Origin: Caldilineaceae bacterium
Lineage (GTDB): Bacteria > Chloroflexota > Anaerolineae > Caldilineales > Caldilineaceae
Length of the DNA stretch: 64,000 nt
Reading direction: 5' to 3'
NCBI GenBank assembly: GCA_022842065.1
Contig: JALHQH010000016.1
Span: 124,001 to 188,000, forward strand
Below are positions 50,201 through 57,909 of this stretch, piece after piece. Each line of letters begins with the position of its first letter. Position 1 is the first letter of the stretch. A program made the translations under genes and the position numbers. A model generated the notes under the pieces. That model saw only the letters and a program-made list of their open reading frames with translations, searched no databases and was not told the origin of the DNA.

Positions 50201-52495
50201 TTAGATGGCAACCAATTTTGGCTGCACAGGTGGATGTATACGACTGCTCGTGTTAGGCAAGGGCTGGTTGTCTTCCTTTGTCTCATCCGGCAACTGGGCA
50301 GCCAATCGCCGCTCCCTAAATACTGGCAGCATGGCTGCGCTGACCCCACCAGCGTAGGCAAACTGGTTGAGGATGACTGTGTTGAGAACCGTGAAATGGA
50401 AAAAGAGCGCACCCCCCATGCCGATCAGCATGGGGATCAAGACGGCGCTGAGACAAAGATTGGTGTTCCGATGAAAGTCACGCGCCAACTCGAACAATTG
50501 CGGCAACTGTTGCAAGCTTTCATCCATTAGAATTGCCTGGGCTGTATCGGTGGCAACAGTGGATGCCCCGCGCAATGAGATCGAAACCTGTGCCTTTTTC
50601 AGGGCGATGGCATCATTGATACCATCACCGATATAACAGACAAATTTCCCTTGGGTTTGTAACTGGGCAATCAGGTCGGCTTTGTGCTCAGGCAAGGTCT
50701 GCGCAAAGTAATGGTCGATGCCAAGCTCCTGCGCCAGTTTGCGTGTGGGTGCTTCATGGTCGCCGGAGATAATATACAGGGTGCGGATTTTACCTTGACG
50801 GCGTAATTGCTCGATCACCGCTTTGGCTTCCGAACGCACAGTGGGCGCAAGCTCAATTGCACCCATTGCCTGCTGACCGACGGCTACAAAGACCAGCGAA
50901 TGCCCTTGTTGATGACAGAGAGTCTGATATGCTTCCAAATGAGGCGGTAGCGTAATGCCTTCGCTCTCAAGAAGACGACTGCTGCCGACTAATACCCGTT
51001 GTTGCTCAATGATCACTGTCAGACCGTAGCCCACTTTGTATTCGGCCCCTTCAACCACTGGCAGGATAAGCTGGCGGTCGGTAGCAGCTTGCCGAATCGC
51101 CCGCGCAATTGGATGGGTTTGGCGCTGTTCAGCAGCGGCGGCATAGGCCAGGACGCTGACTTCATTATACCCACCACAGGGGTGAACGCTCACGATATGC
51201 GGTTGTTCTTCCGTCAATGTGCCAGTTTTGTCAAAGACCAGGGTGTCCACTTGGTTTAACAAATCGAGGGTGCGCCCATCCTTGATCAAGATTAAGTGTT
51301 TCGCGGCACGGTTAAGGAAATTGAGCGCACTCAACGGCGTAATGACACTGAGCTTAATCTTAAAATGGGAATCGACAATGGCCAACGCACTGGCAGGGCC
51401 AATCCAGGGTAAGGCGGCGACACCCAGCAGCAAGGTAGGGACAACGGTCTGATTTGACCATTTTTCAGAACGTAATTGGGTAAGTGACTTGGCATCAACG
51501 GTGCGATTAAGAATTTGGCCGATCTTGGCTGCGGTCGTCGCTTGGCCGGTTTTTTCCACCCGCAACTGAACACACCCAGCCAGCACCACGGTCGAGGCAA
51601 AGACCAAGTCGCCAATCCCCCGCTCCACGGGCTGCGCTTCGCCGGTGAGAATGTGTTGGTCCACCGTGGCAACACCATAGATGATTGTGCCGTCGGCCGG
51701 AATCACCTCACCAGCTTGGAGGATCACAATATCATCGATTTCCAGTGCTTCGAATGATTTTTCGCATTCCACGCCATCTACCAACACCCAGACTGTCGTG
51801 GGGTGTTGACGAAAGACATCGATCATGCTCTTCTGCGAATCATCTTTGATGCGCAACATGAGGTTATTGGAAAGTCGCACCAGAAATGCACTCAACGATG
51901 CTGCGAAAAACAACCCTTGCGCCGTGCAGCCAACTACTGTAATCGTGACCAGGGTGTCGGGAGTCACCCTCTTCTGTTTTAAGTTGCGCCAGGTGCGAAG
52001 ATGGACATCACGTGAGCTGTAGATGTAAAGCGGTGCTGCCAACAGACCGAGCGGCCCATAAACCAGGCCGCCCAGTGCCGCCAAAGCGAGCGCAGTGGAA
52101 GAAGGCAGCATGCTCTGGCTTGCTTTCTGTTTCGCTGCTTTGTTAGCCTGGACATCGGCTGCCGATGAGATGTCGGCCAGTTGACGCTCACGCGTATCGC
52201 CCAGCAGCGGTTCGAGCGTTTTAACGATGTTGCTTTGAAAGGCTGAATACAGTTCGGATAGTTCGTCTACGATTTGGGAATATACAGTCCGTGCCCTCTC
52301 CCCTGTGTCCCGATTCTGTACTGGCTGCTTGTTTAAGGCGCTTTGGCATTGGGGATCTGCTTTGTGTAATGCAACAACAAGGGGCTGGGGGTGCGCAGAA
52401 CGCAATCGGCTGCGGATTTGCGCACTGATGCCGTTGAATTGGTCTTGCCGATTCAACTTTGCTTGTGGATTGAGCGCGAAAATTGAGAGTGTCAT
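50201..52495 (-). CDS. P-type ATPase, heavy-metal-like but lacking the CPx motif
   Basis: The 764-residue product has the phosphorylation motif DKTGTLT at 422-428, TGEA in place of the usual TGES (284-287), an HP pair at 461-462 as in P1B metal pumps, and GDGIND at 623-628. Hydrophobic helices lie near 133-160, 185-207, 352-375, 382-395 and 690-740. In P1B pumps the sixth helix carries CPC or CPx just before the linker; here the aligned position reads SHFKIKLSVITP (376-387), with no cysteine. There is no N-terminal HMA domain; the first 130 residues are soluble and unassigned. The transported ion therefore cannot be named. AGGAG is 15 bases upstream, a long spacing. Confidence 0.87.
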   Translation of the reverse strand: MTLSIFALNPQAKLNRQDQFNGISAQIRSRLRSAHPQPLVVALHKADPQCQSALNKQPVQNRDTGERARTVYSQIVDELSELYSAFQSNIVKTLEPLLGDTRERQLADISSAADVQANKAAKQKASQSMLPSSTALALAALGGLVYGPLGLLAAPLYIYSSRDVHLRTWRNLKQKRVTPDTLVTITVVGCTAQGLFFAASLSAFLVRLSNNLMLRIKDDSQKSMIDVFRQHPTTVWVLVDGVECEKSFEALEIDDIVILQAGEVIPADGTIIYGVATVDQHILTGEAQPVERGIGDLVFASTVVLAGCVQLRVEKTGQATTAAKIGQILNRTVDAKSLTQLRSEKWSNQTVVPTLLLGVAALPWIGPASALAIVDSHFKIKLSVITPLSALNFLNRAAKHLILIKDGRTLDLLNQVDTLVFDKTGTLTEEQPHIVSVHPCGGYNEVSVLAYAAAAEQRQTHPIARAIRQAATDRQLILPVVEGAEYKVGYGLTVIIEQQRVLVGSSRLLESEGITLPPHLEAYQTLCHQQGHSLVFVAVGQQAMGAIELAPTVRSEAKAVIEQLRRQGKIRTLYIISGDHEAPTRKLAQELGIDHYFAQTLPEHKADLIAQLQTQGKFVCYIGDGINDAIALKKAQVSISLRGASTVATDTAQAILMDESLQQLPQLFELARDFHRNTNLCLSAVLIPMLIGMGGALFFHFTVLNTVILNQFAYAGGVSAAMLPVFRERRLAAQLPDETKEDNQPLPNTSSRIHPPVQPKLVAI

Positions 52496-52524
52496 AGTTT
52501 GCTTTTCATTCTCCTGCCTGACTT

Positions 52525-53418
52525 TTACGGCAACACCCCGCCCCGATCACACCAGGCGCGCAAGGCTAGATCAGGAATCAGTTGCTCGTGCAGAGCTTGT
52601 ACACGCCGTTCCTCTTCAGGGGATAATAACATCTTATGTTCCCCGATTCCACCTGTGCGTGTCAAACTGCCGCTTTGGAAGCGACTATAGCGACTGGTTA
52701 CGGTTACGATGTCAAACTTGTTTGTATTGGCGCGCATCCACTCAAAACTGCATTTTTCCAAAATATTAGGCCATTGTGCTGACGACGGCGTTAGGTTGAG
52801 AAAATCGGCAATGCGGTGGATATTGCCGATCATATCGCGCTTGAGATCGGCATAGTGCAAGAGGAGGACATTGGGGGCATGGCGATAAGGCAACCAACCA
52901 TTGGCAAATCGCCAATACCATTGATGGGCCAAAAAATGATCAACACTGTCCGCCAGTGAACTGTAGGGTGCGACCCGTTCACCCCAAACTGCCCGATGCT
53001 CCTGGGTTGTATTCTGCCAAAAAAAGTAGTACGAGATCAGGGTGTCTTTGGGGTTGCGGATCGAAATCAGATATTTCATGTCCGAGCGGTAGGGGAGTGT
53101 AGGCGGCGTAGTATGGGTCTTAAAGATGCGAAAAGGATACTTGTGAAAAACACCTTTCTCCCACACCGCCAACCGCTCCTGATCCGGTTGACCAGGATAA
53201 TCGGGGAAATCAAGTGATGGACATTCATCCGTTAGACACGCAAAGGTGTCATCCCCGCCCGTGCGTAATTGATGGACAATATTCAAAAGCCAAGTTGTGC
53301 CTTGCTTCATACCTACAGAGATCATGACATCACTGGGTTGCCAATCGATCTGTGAAAAAATCGTACGCGAAATATAGGGATCACCGTTGAGCGGTTGTGT
53401 AGAAAGTGTTTGATTCAT
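52525..53418 (-). CDS. Cytosolic-type sulfotransferase
   Basis: The 297-residue protein matches Sulfotransfer_1. The PAPS 5'-phosphosulfate loop reads VGMKQGTTWLLNI (35-47), FKTH at 99-102 carries the likely catalytic His102, and RNPKDTLISYYFF at 121-133 is the 3'-phosphate loop. RTGGIGEHK near the C-terminus is the RKGxxG-like loop. It transfers sulfate from PAPS to a hydroxyl or amine of a small molecule. AAGGAG lies 5 bases before the ATG. The next gene downstream is 29 bases away, so it is co-transcribed. The acceptor is unknown. Confidence 0.92.
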   Translation of the reverse strand: MNQTLSTQPLNGDPYISRTIFSQIDWQPSDVMISVGMKQGTTWLLNIVHQLRTGGDDTFACLTDECPSLDFPDYPGQPDQERLAVWEKGVFHKYPFRIFKTHTTPPTLPYRSDMKYLISIRNPKDTLISYYFFWQNTTQEHRAVWGERVAPYSSLADSVDHFLAHQWYWRFANGWLPYRHAPNVLLLHYADLKRDMIGNIHRIADFLNLTPSSAQWPNILEKCSFEWMRANTNKFDIVTVTSRYSRFQSGSLTRTGGIGEHKMLLSPEEERRVQALHEQLIPDLALRAWCDRGGVLP

Positions 53419-53449
53419 GGCTTCTCCTTATGCTAGGCTATCCGCAGCA

Positions 53450-54796
53450 CTAGCAAGCAGGTGCTTGGACAAACTCATTGCCTATTCTGTTATACCAACG
53501 GATGCCTGCCGATAAAGGCGCCGGTGGACGGTCACTGCCTGTGAGGTTGACCATGACCGTTTCTTTTGTGGGGAAGTTACCAGTGCGCACCAATTTGATC
53601 AGGGCAGCCAACGCTGTTGCGGATGAGAAACAGGGCGAGATGCCCTCACATTCCTCGACCATGCGCCTCGCCTCGCGGATCTGCGCTTCACTGACAGCAG
53701 CAAAAGCTCCTTTGCTCTCGAGTACGATTTTTCGGATGTAAGGGTAGGTGCGGGTCGGGTCGCCGCGTAAAATCGCTTGGGCAATCCCCTGGGGCATGGC
53801 AACGATATGTTCCGGGCGGATCCCTTCTGAATTTTCCGCAGCAGCCCGCACCATGGGGGCGCAGCTTTCTTGTTGGGCACATAACAATTTGGGTAGCCGG
53901 TCAATCTGTTTTAAACCCACTAGCTCCTTGGCTCCTTTATACGTTCCGAAGACCCCCATCGCGCTGGATGTAGCCTGGATGTACCAATCGATCGGTTTTG
54001 GTGTCTGATCACATGCCTCAAAATAGGCTGTTTTTAACCCCTCGCGCCGGCCCACGTTAAAAAAGCCACGCTCAGAAACCAACCCATGCTGCTTAGCATA
54101 AACACCGGCAAAGTTAAAGGCATCCACAAAGCTGGCATCACGCAAAACATGATGGACGACTTGCTCGTGATCTGTATACCAAACTCGATCGGCAAAATCT
54201 TGAGCCGTAAAGATGTGGACACGCATGTCTGGGTGATGGGTAATCGCATAGGCATAGGACGATGAACTATTCCCAGTCGATGACGTGCAAAACTCTCTCA
54301 CCCCTTGCTCCCACAAGTAGGGCAAAGCAACCGCTGCCATTCGGTCCTTGGTTGTGCCAGTGGGGTGAACGGTTTCGTTCTTTAGATAGAGATCTGGCAT
54401 ACCGAGGAGCTTGCCAAGTAACTTGGCATGGATCAGGGGGGAGTAGACGACATTCGTAGGTAACAAACGGGCGGGGTCTTGAATGGGCAGCAGATCGGCA
54501 AACCGCACATAGGGGTTTGTTGAAGCGTATAGTTTTGCCCGGCTCAAATCATAACGCACATCAATCATGCCGTTACAGTGATCACAAGCTGTTTGGTAGC
54601 TTGACGAAAAGGTCTTTCCGCAATGAACACAGTAGTGTTCGATCAAGGATTTTTTGCCAGTAGGAGATTGCGCAAGGGTGGCGCGTTGCGTGCGGACGCG
54701 AGTGTGCGATAGTCTATTCGACGCAATGGCAGGTGGGGGAGCTGGCGCAGTGTTTTCAGGTGTTGTTACAGTATTTGTCATGATATTCATCTTCAT
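53450..54796 (-). CDS. Threonine-synthase-like PLP enzyme with N-terminal zinc ribbon
   Basis: From ATG 54796 the product has 448 residues. CVHC (56-59) and CDHC (71-74) form a C-x2-C/C-x2-C zinc ribbon. The PLP lysine is expected at Lys150 in HPTGTTKDRM, the STGNSSSS loop near 172 binds the phosphate of PLP, and VNLTGSDR closes the fold. This is the threonine synthase group of fold type II, which also includes cysteate synthase. Being in a biosynthetic operon rather than with thrB or hom, it may make an unusual amino acid; this is inference. The frame is open upstream to 54964, but that would overlap the preceding gene and cover AT-rich DNA, so I prefer 54796; ATG 54781 is also possible. The ribosome site is weak. 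Confidence 0.85.
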   Translation of the reverse strand: MKMNIMTNTVTTPENTAPAPPPAIASNRLSHTRVRTQRATLAQSPTGKKSLIEHYCVHCGKTFSSSYQTACDHCNGMIDVRYDLSRAKLYASTNPYVRFADLLPIQDPARLLPTNVVYSPLIHAKLLGKLLGMPDLYLKNETVHPTGTTKDRMAAVALPYLWEQGVREFCTSSTGNSSSSYAYAITHHPDMRVHIFTAQDFADRVWYTDHEQVVHHVLRDASFVDAFNFAGVYAKQHGLVSERGFFNVGRREGLKTAYFEACDQTPKPIDWYIQATSSAMGVFGTYKGAKELVGLKQIDRLPKLLCAQQESCAPMVRAAAENSEGIRPEHIVAMPQGIAQAILRGDPTRTYPYIRKIVLESKGAFAAVSEAQIREARRMVEECEGISPCFSSATALAALIKLVRTGNFPTKETVMVNLTGSDRPPAPLSAGIRWYNRIGNEFVQAPAC

Positions 54797-54824
54797 AGAT
54801 TGTTTGACTTCACAATTCGAGGTC

Positions 54825-54847
54825 GTGCATGATTTCTCATCATGCAC
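54825..54847. promoter_or_regulatory. Perfect inverted repeat GTGCATGAT / ATCATGCAC
   Basis: Nine-base exact arms around TTCTC lie 29 bases upstream of the threonine-synthase-like gene. The symmetry suits a dimeric regulator, or a small hairpin in the intercistronic mRNA. No regulator gene is nearby. Confidence 0.5.
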
Positions 54848-54923
54848 CTGTTCACTCGACCCCATATATTTGATGTAAAATAGATGTGAAATAGAAATAA
54901 AACGGTAATGTATAAAATAATAG

Positions 54924-56039
54924 CTATTCCAGAAAACGACCAGGTTCGGCAACACCAATGGCAAGAGATGTCTGCCCTTGCATGATTAAATCGGCAATCG
55001 CTTTACCCATACCAGCAGAAAGCAGTGTGCCTTTTTTCCCGGCACCGGTATTCAGATAAACATTCTCATAGCCAGGTGCCCTCCCGACAATGGGAAACCC
55101 ATCCGCAGTGACAGGGCGCAGACCTACTGTATGTTCAAGTACCTTGGCCTCACGAATGGCCGGCATGATCGTAGCCCCATGCGCCAATAATGTTTGATAG
55201 GCTTGTTCGGTCGGTGTGCGATCATAACCTTCTGCTGTTTCGGTGGCACCAATCCAAACATAGGCTTGACCTCGGCAAAATAACGAAAAATTTTTCAGGC
55301 TAATGTCATAGGCTAATGCTTCGCCAGGGATATCAACTAACAACATCTCGCCCTTCAGCGGTTCAACTGGAATCCTGATCCCTAACCAACGGGCTGGCTC
55401 CTCTCCCCATGCCCCCGTGGCTATCACCACTTGATTACATAGCACGCGGCCTTGATCCGTTATGACACCCTTGGCCTGACCACTTTCGATGAGCAAACCG
55501 GTTACCTCTGCCTCAATCAGTTGTACACCGCGACGCACGGCAGCTTCTCCAATAGCCTGGTTATAGGCGAGTGCTTCGATAGCGGCGTTCCCCTCGGTAT
55601 ACAATGCACCAACTATCGCCGGGTTGATCCGGCGATCCAGGCTTTTTACCGTGTTGGCATCTATGATCTGCGCGGAGAAGCCCGCATACTTGCCATACAG
55701 GATGCACGATGCTTCATAGGCGGCTAAGCTAGCCTGATCGAAAGCCAGAAATAGCCGCTTGACCCGCCGTGGGCAAAAGTTGGTTGTGCCTTCCTGCTGT
55801 AAGCTCTCCCAAAGTGCCAGATGCAAAGCGAATGATTCCATTGCCAGGTTGCTGAGCAAGCCAGGAATTCCTTGGCCATGCAGCGGGTTAAGCCCACCCG
55901 CAGAGTTGCCGGACGCTTGTTTACCCACCCCCGAACGCTCAATCAGCGCGGTTTGAACCCCTTTTTCGGCTAGGTAGTAGGCGGTCATACAGCCGGCCAT
56001 GCCCCCCCCAATCACAATCACATCAACAGACTTGATCAT
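54924..56039 (-). CDS. FAD-dependent amino-acid/amine oxidase (DAO family)
   Basis: The 371-residue product starts with the FAD fold VIVIGGGMAGCMTAYYLAE (GGGMAG at 11-16) and ends with the family's typical GLRPVTADGFPIVG and NTGAGKKGTLLSAGMGKAIAD segments. This is the glycine oxidase/D-amino-acid oxidase group, which oxidises an amine to an imine. Length is typical, and GAGGAG lies before the ATG. It follows the DUF2156 gene by 56 bases and precedes the PLP gene by 127 bases, the largest gap in the operon. A role in processing an amino-acid-derived intermediate is inference. Confidence 0.9.
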   Translation of the reverse strand: MIKSVDVIVIGGGMAGCMTAYYLAEKGVQTALIERSGVGKQASGNSAGGLNPLHGQGIPGLLSNLAMESFALHLALWESLQQEGTTNFCPRRVKRLFLAFDQASLAAYEASCILYGKYAGFSAQIIDANTVKSLDRRINPAIVGALYTEGNAAIEALAYNQAIGEAAVRRGVQLIEAEVTGLLIESGQAKGVITDQGRVLCNQVVIATGAWGEEPARWLGIRIPVEPLKGEMLLVDIPGEALAYDISLKNFSLFCRGQAYVWIGATETAEGYDRTPTEQAYQTLLAHGATIMPAIREAKVLEHTVGLRPVTADGFPIVGRAPGYENVYLNTGAGKKGTLLSAGMGKAIADLIMQGQTSLAIGVAEPGRFLE

Positions 56040-56095
56040 CTTTGCTCCTCGTGTGCTGATTTGCCGCGCAACAGTTTTTACTGTCTCACTGGATA

Positions 56096-56797
56096 CTAAG
56101 CCCTGGCCGCGATGGTGTACTTCTTCAAAAAGCCAACCGGCTGCAAAGCCTCTTTATACGCCCGCAGCCCTGGACTGCCCAGGTCTTGCTCATAGTTCAT
56201 AAACTGGCAGCCCCGCTGCGCCATGATCTGGGCAGTTGCGCATTCCAGGTAGAGACCCAACCCGCGATAGGCAGGATCAGCTTTGCCAAAATGACCAATA
56301 TAATAGCCGTCGTGTACCGCCTCGTTGATCGTAAAGGCAACCAGGCGCTCTTCCAGATAGACCCCCACTGTCACCAGGGCGAGTTGGGGTGCAAAGTGCA
56401 CCAGGCGCGCCAGGGCCGTAGTTTCAACTGCGGTCTCGTCGGCGCGTTTCCGGCGTTTGTCTGCCCACAGGTCAAAGAGCGCCCACACCTGCGCTTGCTC
56501 AGTGGGTTGGCACAGGTCGAGCAGACGGGCCACAGCCGTGGGATATTGGCGCTGGAATTTGTGCAGTTCTTTGGCTTTCGGCTGCTGAAGGTCTGATGCC
56601 AGTTGGCGCAAGCGTTCGGCCGAGAGGATGTAATCAAAACAGGCGCGATCTTCGCTGACCTGATAGCGCGCATCCAGTTGCTCCCGCATCGCCTGAATAG
56701 AGACTTCCGGCACAATCAACAGCTCTGGCGTAAGTCCCTCCGCTTGCGCATAGTGGAGCAGTTGCTGCACAGTCTCAACCACCTGACAATCGCCCAA
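56096..56797 (-). CDS. DUF2156/LPG-synthase C-terminal-like acyltransferase, N-terminally short
   Basis: The visible 233-residue reading frame starts at a TTG with no good ribosome site. Its C-terminal half is clear: FDYILSAERLRQL, KELHKFQRQYP, then YIGHFGKADPAYRGLGLYLECATAQ and NYEQDLGSPGLRAYKEA, which match the GNAT-like DUF2156 domain used for aminoacyl transfer to lipids or other acceptors. The family usually carries another 50-70 residues before the GD segment. Directly upstream in another frame, an ATG at 57030 with a good GGAGA opens a 78-codon run with a membrane-like N-terminus that reaches this frame near 56800, so a frameshift may have split one gene. It is the first gene of the six-gene operon. 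Confidence 0.65.
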   Translation of the reverse strand: MGDCQVVETVQQLLHYAQAEGLTPELLIVPEVSIQAMREQLDARYQVSEDRACFDYILSAERLRQLASDLQQPKAKELHKFQRQYPTAVARLLDLCQPTEQAQVWALFDLWADKRRKRADETAVETTALARLVHFAPQLALVTVGVYLEERLVAFTINEAVHDGYYIGHFGKADPAYRGLGLYLECATAQIMAQRGCQFMNYEQDLGSPGLRAYKEALQPVGFLKKYTIAARA

Positions 56798-57030
56798 GAA
56801 CGAACGAAAGTTTGTCCCTGCGCAGCCCAGCGCGCTGTTGCCGCTTGCAGGCTACTGCCCAGTTCTGGCAATTGCCAACTGTCTTCAGCTGCGGCGGGAG
56901 TGGGCGATGATGTGGCCCTTGGGTCTGCCTTGCGCATCAGCTTGACCAGAGGCGAGGGCGCAGGTCGCCGCGTAACCCGACCGCCCAGTAAAAGCGTGCC
57001 GCCGGCGAGTAATAATGCAGAAACAAACAT

Positions 57031-57469
57031 GCCGTGTCGATTCTCCGGGTGTATTTACCACTTTCCGATTGTTAGACTGTGGTTGGGTTTAGAATTGCGT
57101 TTTTGACCGACGGGAAAAGTGCAGTTCTAACCAGAGCAACGTAAAACAGGTACAGCATAACCCACCACTGTTGTCTGCATCGTCCACTGGGCGCGTTATA
57201 ACCCGCCCAATCAACGCGAACTTGGCAAGATCGTAGCTTACCCGCTGGCCGAACCACAGCCATTGACCAAGGTAATAAACAATAGGCGCTTCAGGGTGTG
57301 ACCCGTGGACGATCCATACAATGGTGTTCGGTTATTCTACAGTTGGGGTTATAATACTAAAAGCCAGCAAATATTACAATTGCTTTCCCTACCGGACAGA
57401 TTTAAAGTAACGAAATAGGCTGCCGCTCAGATATGCTCTTTGAGGGTAAATCAGTAAAGGAGCAAACGA
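57031..57469. other. Gene-free stretch upstream of the IS remnant
   Basis: No convincing gene is present. A short open stretch (about 57190-57300) translates as a run beginning YNPPNQRELGK and stops; it may be a decayed coding fragment. CGTCCAC and GTGGACG form a weak inverted pair. A TATAAT at 57350 has no good -35 partner. Confidence 0.4.
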
Positions 57470-57751
57470 ATGAGTGACAGCCGTAGACGGTATCGTGCCA
57501 TCAAAAGTGGATTGCTGCAACTTTATCCCCAACGACTGACGGGGCAGAGGCAGCACGCAGTTGCGCCAAGTGGCGAAGAACGCGCCGACTAAGGCCACCG
57601 CACCGACTATGTCATTGCCGACAAAGGCTATGACGCCACGGCCCTACTCGAATTGATTGAGCAACTGGGGCGATTCCCCTTATTCCTGCACGCAAAAACC
57701 GCAAAGTCACATCTGGTGAATCGTCAGGCGCTGCGTAACATGAGTAAGTAA
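57470..57751 (+). pseudogene. Decayed IS5/IS4-like transposase remnant
   Basis: An AAGGAG lies before ATG 57470, which opens a frame of 40 codons (MSDSRRRYRAIKSGLLQLYP) ended by TAA at 57590. In the same frame it continues with DYVIADKGYDATALLELIEQ and ends with TAA at 57749. The ADKGYD segment is the typical DDE-transposase signature around the second catalytic Asp of this group. N-terminal and C-terminal parts are joined with most of the middle missing, so it has an internal deletion as well as an in-frame stop. No inverted repeats were identified. Confidence 0.75.
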
Positions 57752-57909
57752 CATTTTTGCCGCTGGTAAAAATGTTACTTATGGGGTTTAATGCAGAGCA
57801 TCAGTATAAAGGAGCACTTGATCAAGAGTTAAAAGCGCTCACGAAAAATAACGATACCCTTACTGCTAATGAACCGGGACTTATTGTCACCAATACACAG
57901 GAAAACAAG

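Noticed and set aside
54797..54964. N-terminal extension of the threonine-synthase-like gene
   Set aside because: It would overlap the oxidase gene by 41 bases and covers AT-rich DNA with a palindrome.
57757..57909. N-terminal extension of HyuB copy 2
   Set aside because: The stretch is AT-rich, has no similarity to HyuB and precedes a good ribosome site and ATG at 57910.
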